Positions 46,250 to 57,131 of a stretch of 64,000 bases of DNA are shown here, piece by piece (position 1 is the stretch's first letter; each line of letters opens with the position of its first letter). Position numbers and translations under genes: made by a program. The stretch is from Phragmites australis (taxonomy: Eukaryota; Streptophyta; Magnoliopsida; Poales; Poaceae): the NCBI RefSeq assembly GCF_958298935.1, contig NC_084943.1, positions 14,005,001 through 14,069,000 of the forward strand, given 5' to 3'. The notes beneath the pieces were generated by a model. That model saw nothing but the letters and a program-made list of their open reading frames with translations, ran no database searches and was not told the DNA's origin.

Positions 46250-48278
46250 TCAGGCGTAAAACTTGCGAAGATTGTCTATGTTCCAGGTGTGCGGAAGCTC
46301 CTCACCTTCCATATTAGCTAAATGATATGAGCCAGGTCTCAAAGATTTTTTAACTATGAAAGGGCCATCCCATTTACTCTGAAGTTTTCCAACCGATGTT
46401 GTTGCACCGAACCTTCGCAGCACCAAGTCTCCGGGGGCGAAGGTCTTTTCGGATACATTCCTATCTCTCCATTTTCTTGTCTCTTTTTGATAACTGGCCA
46501 GGTTTTTTGTGGCTTGCAATCTTACTTCTTCAAGGGCATCTTTCGATGATAGTTCTTCGCATTGGTCTTGTTCATTCCCGACCCTGAATGATTTTGTTTT
46601 GCATTCCTCTGGAGCCATGGCCTCTTCGCCGAAGAGGAGGCGAAATGGCATGTATCCCGTTGGTCTTGCAACCGCTGTTCTTAATGACCATAGTACCTTG
46701 GGCAGTTCTTCGACCCACTTTCCTTTTGGCAATCCGTGAAGACGCTTCGCGGCCCCCGCGAAGATGATGCCATTTGCTCTCTCAACTGCGCCATTAGATT
46801 GTGGGTGGTATACTGATGCAAAAATTACTTTTATGCCCGGACCATTACAGAAATCTCTAAAACCTACGCTATCGAACTGAGTGCCATTGTCCATGGTTAC
46901 TTCGCTTGGAACCTCGAAGCAGCACACAATATTCTGCCATAGGAATTTCTGTATGTTTCTTGATGTTATGCTCACAAGTGGCATTGCTTCTACCCATTTT
47001 GAAAAGTACTCTACTGCCACCACCGCATACCGCAAATTCCCTGGGGCTGGCGGCAGCTGCCCAACAATGTCAATTCCCCATCGCCGTAATGGCCAGATCG
47101 GCGGAATGAGTTGTGTCTTCGTCGTCGGTCTGTTTGATCCCTTCGCCCAGAATTAGCACTGTTGGCAACTTCGGACCAGTTGGTCCGCATCATTAACAGC
47201 CGTTGGCCAATAGAAGCCCTGCCTGTATGCTTTTCCGACCAAAGCCCTTGTTCCGATATGAGAACCACACAACCCGCTGTGAATTTCGCTTAACAGTTGT
47301 TGGCCTTCTTTCTGAGATATGCATCACAAGAATGGTGCGTAGACTCCTGCTTTGTACAGATTGTTGTCTATAACTTTATAATTTCTGACCCTCTGAGCCA
47401 TGTGCTTTTCCTCGACCCGATCTTCAATATCTCTCTGACCCCACAGATATGCCATTATTGGAAAACGCAAGTCTTCGCTTTCGATTGTTGCAACCAGGCG
47501 CGTTTGGTTGAAACTGTCCTCGAGGGCCGGTTCAGTTAGCTTCTGATAGAAAACGTCTGGAGGCATAGGCAAGTTCTGCGAAGCCACTTTCGCTAGCTCA
47601 TCTGCTTCGTTGTTATCATTCCTTGATACACTTTTGACTGTGAATCCGACGAAGTATTTTTCCATTCTTCGCACTGCTGCTCTGTACTTGATCAGCTCTG
47701 GTTCCTTTGCCTGGAATGTTTTTTCAATTTGACTTGCTACGACCTTCGAATCTGTTTTGACAAGTATTCTCCGGTCTCCCAAAGCCTTCGCCTTGCGAAG
47801 TACCAGGAGTACAGCTTCGTATTCCGCCGTATTGTTTGTGGAGCGGAACTCTAACCTTGCGGCGTATCGTAGCTTCGTCCTCGAAGGTGAAAACATTACT
47901 ACCGAAACTCCTGCTCCTGTAGCTCCCCAAGCTCCGTCGCAATACGCGGTCCAGATAGGTTCTGGTGCTTCGTCATCTGAGGCTTCGGATGAAGGTGTCC
48001 ATTCCGCAACGAAATCTGCCAGCGCCTGCGATTTTAATGATGTTCGTGCCACAAAAACGATCATGAATGGAGCAATCTCCGTTGCCCACATCGCTATTCT
48101 TCCGATGGCTTCTTTGTTTTCGAACATGTCGCGAAGGGGTAGGAGGTCGGCACTGTAATCTTGTGAGAAGTGAAATAGTGACGGAGCTTGCGGGATGCTA
48201 TTCCTGTTCAATGCTGCTAGCCTTCCTGCCAAGCGTTGGGCTTGTTTTCTGTTCTGCGGTTGTTGAAGGATTAACTCC
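46250..48278 (-). pseudogene. RNase H and integrase of element A
   Basis: From 48278 leftwards: the end of the RT connection (KQAQRLAGRLAALNR), RNase H (WTAYCDGAWGATGAGVSVVM, STNNTAEYEAVLLVLRKAKA with catalytic Asp and Glu, VKTDSK), then the HHCC zinc domain (HSGLCGSHIGTRALVGKAY, SCQQC) near 47290-47160 and the integrase core (VEYFSKWVEAMPL, VTMDNGTQFDS, HPQSNGAVERANG with the second Asp and the Glu). It ends at WNIDNLRKFYA near 46250. Stops after YAPFL (47324) and after SCQQC break it. The order RNase H before integrase is the gypsy order. Confidence 0.87.
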
Positions 48279-49727
48279 TGTCGCAGGGATCCCGAGAGAC
48301 CCCTTTTTAGAGATTCGGCCGGGGGGATGATCCTGAATAAGTTCGTCGGAGAAATAAATGGAATGAATGCAACGGCCGGTGGTGGGGGTGATGACCTAGT
48401 GCAAAAAGAAGTAAATGCACCGAAATTTAGACAGGTTCGGGCCGCACGGGGGCGTAATACCCTACTCCTGTATGGATGCAATAACTGTCCTGAGGAAGTC
48501 CCTCAAGGATGTTGATGGTTACAAGAATATTGGCCTAACTAAGAGCTTGAGGCTCCTTGTTCTTCGGTTGGAACTGTACTCAACCTAGCTCACAGTGTCT
48601 CTCATTCTTCTTTGTTGACGTTGTGCCTTGTGCGTTGTGTTGTTCTGCGTATCCTCCAGCTCTGGATCTATATCTTCGATTCGCCCTCTCCTCTGTGCCG
48701 CCGGCTCTTTTAAGTACTCGCCGGCTGCGACATGTCCCACGGGAAGGAGGGGGGCACAAGTTCCAAGACGCCATGACTGGGAAAGGCATCATCATTTCTT
48801 CTGGGTGAAGTGACCAGGGGTGGAAAATGCGTCGCACGCCCGGTCACCTGTCACCATAAACGCCCTGGCAACAGGCGCCGTGGAGAGGGCCCACCGGGCA
48901 GCCGCAGAGCAACCCGGCGTGCCCACCCTGTCTTGTTCCTCTGCCACGGCAGGGCGGCAGATGGAACGTCTTGATCCTCGCGATGTTATCCTAAGACAAG
49001 CCGGATGATACGGGACGGGACCCGTGCAATTAATAGCCCCACGCCTCTCTGCCAAAACATAGCAGGAACTGACACCGCGGCGGGAGCAGTTGGAGATGTC
49101 AGGCCACGCACGGTCATTAAATGTGGCCTCGGACCTCTGACTGGTGGACACCTCATCGGCAGGCCCCCCGGGGGCCTTTCTGGGTCGTTGGGGCATCGAG
49201 TGCTCGGGGGTACTGCTCACCTCCCCGAGCACTCTCTCCCGAGAATGCCTATCCTTGTCCTCGGGGTACCGGGTGCTCGGGGGTACTGTTCACCTCCCCG
49301 AGCACTCTCTCCCGAGCACTCATGCACGAACCTTTGGGGAACAGAGTGCTCGGGGGCCGCTACGTGCAGCCCCGAGCACTATCTCCCGAGCACTCTTGTT
49401 TGGATCTTCGAGGAACCGAGCGCTCAGGAGCTACCGCACGCAGCCCCGAGCACTCTCTCCCAGAACTTAGCTCTTCTGATCGTCGGGGGACTAGGGTGCT
49501 CAGGGGTGACCGGACACCTCCCCGAGCACTTTTTTCCCGGTACTTAGACTCCGTGGATCATCGGGGAACTGGGGTGCTCGGGGACCACTCATTGTGGCCC
49601 CGAGCACCTTCTCCCGGGACTTGAGCTTTTCTCGTCCTACAAGAGGGACCTCGCGGGATGGCGCCATGTGGCGGATGGCTGGCCGGGCCTCGGGACTTAG
49701 GGACCCCCGGTTCCTAATACACCGACA
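48279..49727 (-). repeat. 3' LTR of element B
   Basis: 1,449 bp, TGTCGCAGGG at the left edge and AATACACCGACA at the right, sharing inverted TGTCG..CGACA. The minus-strand purine tract GGGGGCTAC abuts the right edge (49728-49736). The five bases to its left are ACTCC; the matching right copy is lost. Confidence 0.87.
49190..49625. repeat. Six palindromic repeats in the LTR of element B
   Basis: Units of about 72-78 bp, each with GTGCTCGGGG at one side and CCCCGAGCAC at the other, near 49197, 49269, 49347, 49419, 49496 and 49574. Each unit can fold on itself. They lie in the part of the LTR upstream of transcription on the minus strand. Confidence 0.85.
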
Positions 49728-50235
49728 GTAGCCCCCGGGCCCATTGGCAGGCGATGGCACGGAGACTGCGGATGGGCCCTTCATCGCGAAAGATGCCGAA
49801 GCCGGCGCGGACGCCACTTGGTAAGCTTTCAGATGGTGGCCCCCTCGATCTGGGCCTTTGGTACGGCCCAACGGGGAGACGAATGGACACGCATCCACAC
49901 AACTCCTGACGGGCATGACAACAGGGCGGGCGGCACGCGCGGCTGCCGCGCAGATCGAGGAAAATACGCCTGGCAACCGCTGACATCGCACAACCTGTGG
50001 GGGATTCGCCTGGTAGTTGCGTTGATCGAGGTAACCGTCTCACCGAGTGCACCGTGGCAGGAGACGTTTGAATTCTCTGAGGTATAAAAGTGGGAGGGGA
50101 GCGATCCGCCCCCCTCTTTACGCCATGTCGCGATCCTGCTCTTGCTTCCTTCACGCTCCTGAGCCCTTAGGATCCCCTAGGCGATCAGAGCACTTCTCTC
50201 TCTCCACCACCCAGACAACCTCCCCCTTCGACAAG

Positions 50236-52024
50236 ATGCCAAGAGCTGGGGGAAGCCGCCGCGATAGGACTCCGGACAGCGTACTGCCGGAGTCTCGCTT
50301 GAGGAACGAGGAGACGGCGGGGAGGATCAGGAAGCTGCTGGTCCCCGAGGGCCAGCAGGGGGCCCTGAAGGTGACGCCGGCGAGCTTCCCACCGGCGACG
50401 ACCCACCCCAGGCGTATCATCCTGTTTACATCCTTCGTGGTGGCGGGGCTAGTGCCGCCATTTTCAACATTTTTTCTTCAAGTCCTCGACACCTACAGCG
50501 TTCAGTTGGTGCATCTGAGCCCCAACTCAGTCGTTGTCTTGGTGGTGTTCACGCACTTCTGTGAGATGTTCGTGGGAGTGGCACCATCAGTGACGCTTCT
50601 TCGGCATTTCTTCGCCCTGCGATCGGCCGGGAAGAAGAGAGGCTACTCCACGGCGGACGTCGCGAGCTGCTGCAATCTTCGGCTGTGGGACGGCATGGGA
50701 GAGCGGTACATCCCCCAGGTGTTGCGAAGCAAATGGGAGGAGTGGCGGCGAGACTGGTTTTACATCGACGTCGACCCTCACGACCGCCTCACCCTACCAG
50801 AGGTGGCGACGGAGCCCCAGAAAGCAACATGGGAGGTACCGCCGTCGTCGGATGCGAGGTTGGAGCCGGTCTTCGAGCGCATCAGGTTCCTACGCGACGC
50901 TGGGCTCACCTCGGTGATGGTGGTGGCGGACTTCCTACGCCGCCGCCTGGCGCCCCTGCGGGAGTAGGCCCAGCCCTGCTGGCTCTACACCGGGCCTGAA
51001 GACATCACCCGGACCCAGATTGGCGCAAGCTGGGACCTGGGCCCGGCGGAGCTGAGGGGCATGCTCCGGGTGGTGACCGGCATGGAGGAGATGAGCCGGG
51101 CGGAGCTCCCATGGAGGGAAATGGCGCTCTATGCCAACCCCGAGCGCATGGCAATCCAGGCGAAGCTGCCAAAATTCGACGCCCAGGGGCTAGTCGACCG
51201 GCCGAGGAGCTGGAGCCCAGAGGCCCCCGAGCTCCTTGGGTTGGATGAGGCAGCCAGCGAGGGGGCCGCGAGCAGTCCGGTGCGGACCGGTGGCTCGAGC
51301 GCCGCAAGCGGTGAGCTGCGGGCCAGCGGTGGGGCCGCTGCGGGCAGCAGCCATCGCACCGGAGGAGGAGGCACCGTCGGCAGTGGAGCGGCGACGCCAC
51401 CGGAGGACCGGGGGAAGTGCCCCCGGCTCTTCATTCCCGTGCTGGAGTCCCCACCGTCGCCATCGGCAGAGGCGGTGTTCTCGGTTCTAGAGCCGCGCCT
51501 CGTTCGGCTGGGGCCCGATCCGGCGCCTGGAGACTGCGCGGCGGCCCCGCCGAGCCCCCGGTGGAAGAGGAGGAGGGAGGACTCTGGGCCGGTGCTATCG
51601 AGCCCGGAGTTCAGGATTCCGGCAACCAAGTGGCAGTACCGAGGGACTAAGACCGAGTAAGTTTCGTCCTTCATTCCTTCTTGGGCGTGCTTCGCCCGAA
51701 CTAAGCTTCGGTTTTGATCTTCGTCCTTCTCCTGCAGGCTGCATACGGGCGCCGCTGAGGGCCAGGGGCGGCCGGAGGCGCCGAGGCTGGCGCCAGCCTC
51801 CGAGCCGAGCGCGCCAACGGAGCCAGGGCTGGCAAGCACGGCGGCCGGGCCGAGGCTAGCCGACACGGTGGTGGAGACGGGGCAGACGGATGCGGCGGCG
51901 GTGCCGGAACTGGCGGACACGGCGGCAGAGCCGGAACCGGCGGACGCGATGTCCTTGCTGGGACTGGCGGATGCGGCGGCCGAGAGGGTGCCGGCAGACG
52001 CGGCGGTTGAGACAGAGACGCAGC
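50236..52024 (+). pseudogene. Antisense extra gene of element B, 5' part
   Basis: Same family as 41571-44927. The ATG is at 50236 (MPRAGGSRRDRTPDSVLPES). The conserved N-terminal domain shows RIILFTSFVVAGLVPPFSTF, HLSPNSVVVLVVFTHFCEMF and FYIDVDPHDR. One TAG at 50965 interrupts the frame, which continues as CWLYTGPEDITRTQIGASW. An 81-bp intron (51657-51737, GTAAGT..GCAG) is followed by an alanine- and proline-rich stretch up to the solo LTR at 52025. Its function is unknown. Confidence 0.75.
52020..52024. repeat. Target duplication GCAGC of solo LTR C, left copy
   Basis: GCAGC before TGTGAGG; the same five bases follow the right end at 55687-55691. Confidence 0.95.
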
Positions 52025-55000
52025 TGTGAGGAACCATCCAAATAGTATTCTAATTAATCATCAGGAGGATCATTATTCACAATCACAACCTCGACAATTA
52101 ACCAGAATACCATTCCGGTAGTCCCGGCACGTGTTTTGTGCCCAGGATCAGAACACATGCCTTCCAACTCAAATATCACAACACATTTAACAGAGAGCAA
52201 GTAATTAAGATGTATTACAATACTTAAACATGCAACTGCTTCCACAATTTACAACAAAAGAGGAACAACAACAACTACGCAGCGGAAGATAAACCTATAC
52301 AACAAAAGAGTATGGAGCCGGATGCCCTTAGGCTCCATACCAAAAGCGTCGGAGTTCGGAGTAGAAGGTGCTACTCCTACCCGCCACCCTGATCGGCAGG
52401 CACAAAGTAGCCGAACACTGCCTCTTCCTCGCCAACCTGTGAACCTGAAAGCAACTTAAGGGCAGCACCCCTTAGTACGAAGGTACTAGCAAGTCTTACA
52501 CAGTATGAGTATATATATTCTCAACTCCAAGGATCATGCATTTAAACCTGTAGCAAGGATGAAGACATGTTTAAGTTCATTAAGCGGTAAGCAACCTAGA
52601 CTCTAGGTGTAAGCAACTGACTTAACCAACCACCGACTCAAACCCTGCCAACCAACTGATCAGAACAGATATATAAACAACAAGTGTATAAATGTAAACC
52701 ATTACCACCAAACCACCGACCACATACCGACCAAACCACCCAAACCAACCATGCCACAACCCACATCGAAACTCTATGACCAAAACATGGTCGCTCGGTA
52801 GAGATAAGCGATAGCGATGCTCATGACCGAGAGCATGGCAGTTCGAACTGATTATACACCCTACAGGGGGATACTCCTGGACCCACACGACACAGGGACC
52901 ATACGGCTTGTGCCACCCGCTAAGATGCACACAAGGGGGTACCCGTGACAACCTTTCCCAACCAGGCCCAACCATGTGAATCAACCATAGCTCGACGTGG
53001 CGGTATTAGAACTACTCCCCGAGCAAACGAATACCGCTAAAAGCCCGGACTCAAACCAGACTCACACCGTCTATGAAGAGGCCCACATGACCACGTCTGC
53101 AAAGGTAATCAGCTCGCCTACCATTATATTAGCATGTGGTGAGTTAGGTAAGTGCTAAAGCCGACTACACCGACGGTCGGTGCTTAACCGGTGCAAGCGG
53201 TCTACGGTGTCCAGGTTCCCTCCCCGAACTGCCTGAGGACTCCTCGTGAGCAGATGACACCCCTAACACCGCCCACACCTCATCTCAACTCACCACTCAT
53301 CAAACCGACTCATCATCAACACAACCATAAGTGTGAACAAGTAATAAGCCCTAGGCTCACGACAACGGTGGATGCCGTTGTCGACTTCTACCGGAAAGCC
53401 TAAGTACCACTAAGCATAGCGAACTATAATTAGACCTCGACGACACCACTAGGCTTCTAGGAACAACACATGACACGTGACCGAAATGGGATAATGCATC
53501 GGCATAGGTTCTACCCAACTCGGTACCCGACACATGCAATGTATACATAAGCGTAGATAACATATTAGATTTCAATTTGACACGGTGCAATATGATAGAT
53601 GCTTGCCTTGCTGCCCAGACTGCTGCCCGACACTACCCGAGTCACGATCACCACTGCGGGAACCTCCGGGGACAGCCTCATTCGCCTCGTTCGCCGGGTC
53701 GAAGTTCCCTAAAAGAATAACGCGTGCAATGTAACTAATATGAATGTTATGAAATAAAGGATGCTCCATAGAATGCAATAATAGTGCAAATCGTCAGGGC
53801 ACGAGTTCTAAAGCATCGAAGATTTTTCTTAAATGGGATTACTGTTAAACGTTTGAACACTTCTAGGCTTAATTAAGCTTAACCCTATATAGCATTTTAA
53901 CAACATCTAACATGTGGGTGATTATTTTTCCTGAACAGGGGGTATTAAAACAAGAATAACAAAATTGGATTCATTAATTTTGGAAATACCAAACTTAAAC
54001 TATGAATTATCAAAGCCTAGACATATTTCACTAATTCAATAATTCACAGAACACATCTCATGGCCACTGGTATTTTTAATGGATAGATCATGTCAAAATA
54101 AAGCCAACAAAATTGGTTTCATGAATTTTGGAGCTCTACATAATTTCCTATGCATTTTTCAAGATTTCAGCCGATTTATCAACTCAACAGATATTCATTT
54201 CGCAAGTTCTGATTTCCTCTAATATTAAAATGGGCCCATGCCTTTTTCTACCAGCACCTATCTAGCCCAAGCCACTGACCAGTGGGGCCGGCTGTTTGAC
54301 CCCGGGTCAAAACAGCCAGGCACCAAAGGCGCTGAGACTGCCGGCGGCTCGGGCCGTGCCCGTTGGCGGCGAGCGGCGCCACGCCGGTAGCCGTGGAGGG
54401 CAGCAACACCACCAGGGGAGGCACGTGGACTCAGTGGGGGCACACGTTGACACCGGTGATGGCCGGAGCACGGCGAGCAGCGGCGAGGGGCAAAACTAGC
54501 ACGGCGGCGGCACGGTTGGCATCGCCGGCGGTGAAACCGTGGCGCAATAGACTCGGACGAGGGCGGCTATAGCTTCTACGAGGGCACGTTGACCAAATGG
54601 CATGGCCCAATGCCGAGGAGCTTGACGGTGGCACGGCCGGCGGCAAGAGCTGTGGCGCGGCGGCAGCCGGTCGTCGCGGACTCACGCGCCAGCGACGGGA
54701 CGGAGGGAAAACGGCGCGCGCATAAGGTGTATAGGAGCACGGGGAAGCTCACCGTGCAGCGGGTTGGGCCGGAGAGGTGAGGACGCGGCAGGTCGACGGA
54801 GGACGGCGGAGCTCGGTTGCCGCCGTTGGGGAAGAAAGCGCGGACGGCTCCAATCCGTGCGGGAAACGGTCGGGGAAGGAGGGGAAACGGCAGTGGAGGG
54901 CCTTGGCGACCTCCCTCGGTGCTCCACCCTGCTCAGGCTCGGCGGAACACACCGGTGACGCGCATTTTTGGCCAGCGGCCGCGGCTCTGCTTTGCTCAGC

Positions 55001-55686
55001 GCTGCGCTGCTCTCTGTGCTCGCTGGTGCCGCGCGAGAGGGGAAAGAGAGAGGGAAAGCAGAGGGCAGGGAGGGGAGGATAAGGACACGGCGCCGTGTCC
55101 TGGTTTCTAGCGATGTGGCCTGGCCACCGAAGTCAACAAGAGTGGCCGCCGCTTGCTCTGTGAGAGCGGGAGAAGGGGGAGTAGAGAGCTGTGTGCGCGA
55201 GGGGGATAACAGGTGGGGCCGTGAACAGTAACTGGCCGGCAAAATACCCACCATTTTAGCCATCCATTTGAATGCCTTCCCAAGGTCCAAAATTGGTAAA
55301 ACAAATTTTGTTTGAAACTAAAATTCATAAGGAACCCATTTGAACTTGTTTGATCCAGAATGCTTGAGCCAATTTTGAACAAAAATTGTTCAAAGATGCT
55401 ATCTTTTCCAACTTGTAATAATTTTTATGCCTTCTAAACATTTCCCAAAAATTTGGGAAAATTCATTTATATTCGCCTCCTGGCATCTACTAATTTCTAA
55501 AATTGTCACCAGCCCTATGTTCCATGGAAGTTTTAGGAGATGCTTTACAACGCATTAGTTAAACCTAGTTTAACCAAATTCGGTTTAATCCACATTGCAA
55601 GTCTCTACTGCTCAAAACAAAAACAAATGATGCTAATGATGCTCATTAGCACTTAATTGCGTGTTTAGAAACTCTGGGCCGTGACA
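52025..55686 (-). mobile_element. Solo LTR C (3,662 bp), Del/Tekay-like gypsy
   Basis: One LTR-sized unit, TGTGAGGAACC at the left and GGGCCGTGACA at the right, flanked by the perfect duplication GCAGC. On the minus strand it begins TGTCACGGCCCAGAG, a start seen in Del/Tekay-type chromovirus LTRs, which also have LTRs of this size; that family call is inference. No gag or pol. GC-rich frames at 54258-55290 show no domain. Removing it and one duplication copy rejoins the antisense gene of B in one frame for a stretch. It most likely arose by recombination between two LTRs. Confidence 0.88.
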
Positions 55687-55691
55687 GCAGC
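55687..55691. repeat. Target duplication GCAGC of solo LTR C, right copy
   Basis: GCAGC directly after the terminal GTGACA. Confidence 0.95.
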
Positions 55692-57131
55692 CGCCGCCTG
55701 AGCGTTCCGCGCCGTCCGAGCCTACCTCGAGCGTGCCGAACCCGGGGGCGGATGATCGTGCAGCAGTTTTCGGGGACCCCGAGCCCCCTAAGGGAGGCTC
55801 GCAGGGGACCCAGCGCCCAACCGCCGCCCAGCCAGCTCGCCGAACCCCTCCCGGTCGCGCTGGGGAGCGTCCGGGAGGTGATGGAGCGGCTGGAGGCGGC
55901 CGTAGTGGAGGAGGCGGCGCAACTGGAGGCGGAGCGCACTGCGCTGGCCACAGAGAGAGCGCAGCTTACGACTGCTTGGCGCTCCTTCGAATCCTGCCTC
56001 GTCGTGGTGCGCGCCGCCAACGAGGAGGAACAACGCGCCATGGAGGAGGCCCGCGCGGAGGGCGCGCGGAAGCGGAAGTTTTTGGAGGACACCCGCGCGG
56101 AAGTTGCGTGGGAGCGGGAGGTTTTGGAGAACACCCGCGCAGAAGTTGCACGGGAGTGGGAAGACGCCGCCCGCCTGGCTGAGGCATCACAGTAGCAGGC
56201 TGCCAAGGCCCTTGCCAGGGAGAGGCAGGCGCAAGAGCGGCAGGAGGTGGTCGCGAGCCGCGAGAGGGCGACGGAGGCCCAACAGGCTGACCTAACCCGT
56301 CGAGAGGGCGACGCCGACCGGACTCGTGCCAATCTCCAACGTTGGGCAGGGGAGCTCCAGAACATCGAAGGGGATCTCCGACACTGGGAGGACGTCGCCA
56401 TCCGGGAGGTCGACATCGAGATCACGGCGGTGGACTTGGGCGCCCGAGAGGACTCGCTGACCTGCCGGGAGTCGGAGGCTGCCGAGGCGGCGGCGGCCGC
56501 TGCTGCTAGGGAGGAGCAGATCGCCAAGCACGAGGCAGAGCTGACCGCCCACGAGCGGGCCCTGTCCGAGCTGGCGGGGCAGGTGAAGCTGGCCGCCGGC
56601 CATGCACCTGACGCCGTCTCTTCTGGCGCGGTCGGGGGCCAGGGGCTCGAGGAGCAGCTGCGGATCGCGAAGGAGAAGCTCGAGGCTGCCTTTGTCGTGC
56701 AGGCTAGCCTACAGCAGATGTTGGAGGACACACTCCGGCGGATGCGGCGGTCCGTGGCGAGGACCGGCCTTGGGCGACTCGTTGTGGAGACGAAGGGCGA
56801 CGGTCCCGGCCGATTTGTCCTGGGACTCCAACAGGTCTACGAGCGCCTCGAGGCGCTACCCTGGGTCGTCCAGGAACTTGCCGCCCGGGAAGGGCGCGGC
56901 TTGGCCCAAACGGTGGTCGAGCACGTCCTGGCCTACTACCGAAGCAGAGACTCGAACTTCCCGCTGGAGCCAGCTCGGGAAGGAGTAATCAAAGCCGAGG
57001 AAGAGGCAGCCCGGGAAGCAGTTCGGAGTGCCGCTACCAAGGTGGCGGCCGGCTTCAAGCGGGAAGTGCCACCGCCGCCAGCCCCCGGGGGTGGCCGTGA
57101 CGATTTCGACTCCGACATCGACTCCGACTAG
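55692..57131 (+). pseudogene. Antisense extra gene of element B, 3' part (coiled coil)
   Basis: Continues the frame left at 52024 (PNPGADDRAAVFGDPEPPKG), then the long helical part lies in another frame (from about 55780: MERLEAAVVEEAAQLEAE and repeats of LEDTRAEVAWEREVLENTRA). A TAG at about 56193 precedes the last 300 codons, which are a strongly predicted coiled coil (RREGDADRTRANLQRWAGEL, REEQIAKHEAELTAHERALS) ending in the acidic tail DDFDSDIDSD. The order is a globular N-terminus, then a low-complexity linker, then a coiled coil, as in the gene of element A. Confidence 0.75.

Noticed and set aside
54250..55290. GC-rich frames on both strands inside solo LTR C, up to 200 codons
   Set aside because: Low-complexity Ala/Arg/Gly/Pro translations with no domain, overlapping on both strands, inside a unit bounded by a target duplication.
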